Origin: SFTJ01 sp051871555
Lineage (GTDB): Bacteria > Bacteroidota > Bacteroidia > Bacteroidales > Muribaculaceae
DNA: 8,907 bases
Assembly: GCA_051871555.1 (NCBI GenBank)
Contig: JBJECZ010000059.1
Location: 1 to 8,907, forward strand
Direction of reading: 5' to 3'
In this document: positions 6,993 to 8,907 of the stretch, one piece after another
Layout: each line of letters opens with the position of its first letter
Position numbering within the stretch: position 1 is the stretch's first letter
The notes under the pieces: generated by a model
Databases searched by the model: none
What the model was told of the DNA's origin: nothing
The model's input: only the letters and a program-made list of their open reading frames with translations
Program-made: the position numbers and the translations under genes

Positions 6993-7616
6993 ATGACACT
7001 TGATTTCGATAAAATGGGCGGACTGATACCTGCAATTGTGCAGGACGCTCGCACAAAAAATGTGCTGATGTTGGGGTTCATGAACGAGGAAGCCTACGAA
7101 AAGACACTTGAACTGCAAAAAGTGACCTTTTACAGCCGCACTCGCAACAAGATTTGGACTAAAGGAGAAGAGAGCGGACATTTTCTCGACCTCGTGTCGA
7201 TTGAGGTTGACTGCGACAACGATACGCTGCTGGTGAAAGCAATTCCCAACGGCCCGGTATGCCACACTGGCACGGCAACATGCTTCAACGACGACAACTC
7301 CTATGGTATTCAGTTCCTAAGCGAGCTGCAAGACTTCATAATCAAGCGATACAAAGAAATGCCAGAAGGCAGCTACACCACATCGTTGTTTGAGAGCGGC
7401 ATCAACCGTATGGCACAGAAAGTGGGAGAGGAGGCTGTTGAAACCGTGATTGAAGCAACCAACGGCACTGATGGCCGCATGATGTATGAGGCAGCCGACT
7501 TGCTCTATCACTTGATAGTGCTGCTCACAGCCAAGGGCCGCCGCATTGAAGAACTTGCCGAAGCACTTTGCCAGCGACACAACAAATCGAAGGAACAATA
7601 TGACAAAAATTGTTGA
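6993..7616 (+). CDS. hisIE: Bifunctional PR-AMP cyclohydrolase / PR-ATP pyrophosphohydrolase
   Basis: HisIE performs steps two and three of histidine synthesis: the C-terminal half removes pyrophosphate from PR-ATP and the N-terminal half opens the adenine ring of PR-AMP. The protein has 207 residues. HisI spans about 1-105: SRTRNKIWTKGEESGH, then the metal-binding D73-C74-D75-N76-D77, then GPVCHTGTATCF with C90, H91 and C97. HisE spans about 110-205, with KVGEEAVETVIEA near 143-155 supplying the acidic residues (E146, E147, E150) of this helical MazG-like fold, and YEAADLLYHLIVLL following. All key residues are intact, so both activities are expected. It starts four bases after hisF, and its last 17 bases overlap the next gene. 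Confidence 0.97.
   Translation: MTLDFDKMGGLIPAIVQDARTKNVLMLGFMNEEAYEKTLELQKVTFYSRTRNKIWTKGEESGHFLDLVSIEVDCDNDTLLVKAIPNGPVCHTGTATCFNDDNSYGIQFLSELQDFIIKRYKEMPEGSYTTSLFESGINRMAQKVGEEAVETVIEATNGTDGRMMYEAADLLYHLIVLLTAKGRRIEELAEALCQRHNKSKEQYDKNC
7590..7595 (+). promoter_or_regulatory. Shine-Dalgarno-like AAGGAA before the ABC ATPase gene
   Basis: AAGGAA lies four bases upstream of the ATG at 7600, inside the hisIE coding sequence. It supports that ATG as the true start over an in-frame ATG at 7546. The 18 residues added by the 7546 start look like an out-of-frame reading of hisIE, not an ABC ATPase N-terminus. The other genes here have weak or no Shine-Dalgarno sequences, as is usual in Bacteroidota. 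Confidence 0.5.
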
Positions 7617-8280
7617 TTATAGAAATGTAGAAATCCTGCGCAACGAATTGGTTGTGCTGAAGAATGTCACGTTCTCGCTCGAGCAAGGTGAATTTGTATA
7701 CCTCATTGGCAAAGTGGGAAGCGGCAAAAGCAGTTTGCTGAAATCGATGTATGCCGAGATACCTATCACTGAGGGCGATGCACGAATCATGGATTTCGAC
7801 TTGGTGGGCATAAAGAAGAAGCAAATACCCATGCTGCGCCGAAGCATAGGCATTGTTTTTCAGGATTTTCAATTGCTCACCGACCGCTCGGTTTACGATA
7901 ACCTGAAGTTTGTGCTACAGGCTACGGGATGGAAAAATAAGCAAGACATCGACGAGCGCATTGAGGAATCGCTGCAGCAGGTGGGCATGGCAACCAAATC
8001 CTATAAGATGCCGCACCAGCTTTCGGGAGGAGAACAGCAGCGCATAGTGATTGCTCGGGCGTTGCTCAATCATCCGCAGGTGATTCTTGCCGACGAACCC
8101 ACCGGAAATCTCGACCCCGAAACAAGCACTCAGATAATATCGCTGCTGCAAGACATTTCGCATCATGGCACGGCGGTGATAATGGCCACTCACAACATTC
8201 AGCTGGTTAAGCAATACCCTGCACGTGTGATGCAGTGTGTCGACAAGGCGATGGTGAGCAATATCTCGCTTGACGATTGA
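7600..8280 (+). CDS. ftsE: FtsE-type ABC transporter ATP-binding protein
   Basis: This is a 226-residue single-domain ABC ATPase with complete motifs: Walker A GKVGSGKSS at 37-45, Q-loop in VFQDFQLL (about residue 88), signature LSGGEQQR at 141-148, Walker B VILADEP at 161-167 with D-loop NLD to 172, and H-loop histidine H198 in MATHN. Length and motif wording (DRSVYDNLKFVLQATGW, ADEPTGNLDP) fit FtsE, which with the membrane protein FtsX activates peptidoglycan hydrolases during division. LolD-type or MacB-type ATPases share ADEPTGNLD, so the FtsE name is likely but not certain. No ftsX or other permease follows, so its membrane partner must be encoded elsewhere. The first 17 bases overlap the hisIE end, suggesting co-transcription with the his genes. 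Confidence 0.85.
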   Translation: MTKIVDYRNVEILRNELVVLKNVTFSLEQGEFVYLIGKVGSGKSSLLKSMYAEIPITEGDARIMDFDLVGIKKKQIPMLRRSIGIVFQDFQLLTDRSVYDNLKFVLQATGWKNKQDIDERIEESLQQVGMATKSYKMPHQLSGGEQQRIVIARALLNHPQVILADEPTGNLDPETSTQIISLLQDISHHGTAVIMATHNIQLVKQYPARVMQCVDKAMVSNISLDD

Positions 8281-8347
8281 GCGGCGAACTGAGCCCAAGT
8301 GATGATGAATGAATTTTTTTTACAACTACATAGAAAATAAATAAAAT
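8281..8347 (+). other. AT-rich gap with poly-T run upstream of lysA
   Basis: These 67 bases separate the ABC ATPase gene from lysA. A run of eight T (8314-8321) is followed by an A-rich leader up to the lysA ATG. A weak imperfect pairing (CGCTTG at about 8266 with CAAGTG at about 8297, one G-T pair, long loop) precedes the T run, too poor to call an intrinsic terminator. I find no clear TTTG / TAnnTTTG promoter pair. The gap is the most plausible place in this half of the window for a transcription boundary. Confidence 0.4.
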
Positions 8348-8907
8348 ATGAATTTCCCTGTTGACTTTTTTTACAAACACAGAACACCGTTTTACTACTA
8401 CGATATGCCTCTGCTTAAAGCCACTCTCGACGAGCTTAAAGCACAGATAGCTGGTATGCCATACGATGTGCATTATGCAGTTAAGGCAAATGCCAATGAA
8501 ACATTGCTCGGTGCAATACGCGATGCCGGGCTGGGTGCCGACTGCGTGAGCGGTTGGGAGGTGAAGGCTGTTGTTGAAGCCGGATTTGCCAGCAACCGAA
8601 TTGTGTTTGCCGGTGTTGGGAAAACCGACAGAGAAATTGAATATGCACTCGACCACGACATTGCTTGCTTTAACATCGAGTCGGAGCCCGAATTGCGTGT
8701 GATTAACGAATTGGCTTTGGCTAAAGGAAAGGTTGCCAGTGTGGCAATCAGGGTGAACCCGAACATTGATGCCCACACTCATCGATACATCACCACCGGG
8801 TTGAGCGACAACAAGTTTGGCATTAACCTCGAGCTGCTTAGCGAGGTGGTTCGCCTTGCAAACAGTTTGCCGGCAATTCACTTGAAAGGCGTGCACTACC
8901 ACTTTGG
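8348..8907 (+). CDS. lysA: Diaminopimelate decarboxylase, 3'-truncated by the window edge
   Basis: LysA decarboxylates meso-diaminopimelate to L-lysine using pyridoxal phosphate, the last step of lysine synthesis. The frame is open to the window end, giving 186 residues of a family usually near 390. This is the N-terminal part of the alanine-racemase-like barrel. K46 in VHYAVKANAN is the PLP Schiff-base lysine. FAGVGKTDREIEYAL, FNIESEPEL, IRVNPNIDAHTH, ITTGLSDNKFGI and GVHYHFG follow in the order seen in bacterial LysA. A usually glycine-rich SGGE motif reads SGWE here (W70). The start is firm: an in-frame TAA lies at 8342-8344. The catalytic Cys and substrate-binding C-terminal half are not visible. 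Carboxynorspermidine decarboxylase is a less likely relative. Confidence 0.93.
   Translation, partial: MNFPVDFFYKHRTPFYYYDMPLLKATLDELKAQIAGMPYDVHYAVKANANETLLGAIRDAGLGADCVSGWEVKAVVEAGFASNRIVFAGVGKTDREIEYALDHDIACFNIESEPELRVINELALAKGKVASVAIRVNPNIDAHTHRYITTGLSDNKFGINLELLSEVVRLANSLPAIHLKGVHYHF

Noticed and set aside
7546..7599. N-terminal extension of the ABC ATPase from ATG 7546
   Set aside because: These codons overlap the conserved HisE C-terminus in another frame, and ATG 7600 has an AAGGAA at suitable distance.
8207..8902. 231-codon open frame on the minus strand opposite lysA
   Set aside because: The plus strand encodes clear LysA motifs over the same bases; the minus frame also runs through the ABC ATPase end and the gap, and shows no family features.

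Overview
The window is an ordinary-looking stretch of a Bacteroidota (most likely order Bacteroidales) chromosome. Every supported gene lies on the + strand and the genes are tightly packed. No gap without a gene exceeds about 70 bases. I see no tRNA, rRNA, insertion sequence, CRISPR array or prophage gene. The assignment rests on four things: a lipoprotein with a DUF4296-like N-terminus (a family I know from Bacteroidota), a TraR/DksA-type protein without zinc cysteines, a fused HisIE, and mostly weak Shine-Dalgarno sequences. The gene neighbourhood ileS - dksA/traR-like - lspA - DUF4296 lipoprotein also fits my knowledge of Bacteroidales.

Layout. Bases 1-2655 hold the 3' three quarters of ileS (isoleucyl-tRNA synthetase). 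After an AT-rich gap come a small DksA/TraR-family protein (2710-3084), lspA (signal peptidase II, 3132-3770) and a DUF4296-type lipoprotein (3800-4834). The lipoprotein gene overlaps hisH by ATGA. A second block then encodes late histidine biosynthesis: hisH (4831-5436), hisA (5433-6161), hisF (6227-6988) and hisIE (6993-7616). These cover phosphoribosyl-ATP hydrolysis, AMP-cyclohydrolysis, ProFAR isomerisation and imidazole-ring formation by the HisH-HisF pair. hisG, hisD, hisC and hisB are not in the window. An FtsE-type ABC ATPase gene (7600-8280) starts inside the end of hisIE and has no adjacent ftsX. After a 67-base gap with a poly-T run, lysA (diaminopimelate decarboxylase, from 8348) begins and runs off the window.

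How they relate. The short gaps and overlaps suggest that 2710-8280 could be read as one or two transcription units joining protein and lipoprotein maturation, histidine synthesis and an envelope or division ATPase. The most striking non-gene signal is the near-absence of GATC: I find one site (2-5) in 8907 bases, and synonymous codon choice appears to avoid it. I found no convincing novel multi-gene system. The points most worth a second look are the GATC avoidance, the zinc-less DksA-like protein, the two-part DUF4296 lipoprotein, the enlarged LspA loops and the hisF leader with a direct repeat.
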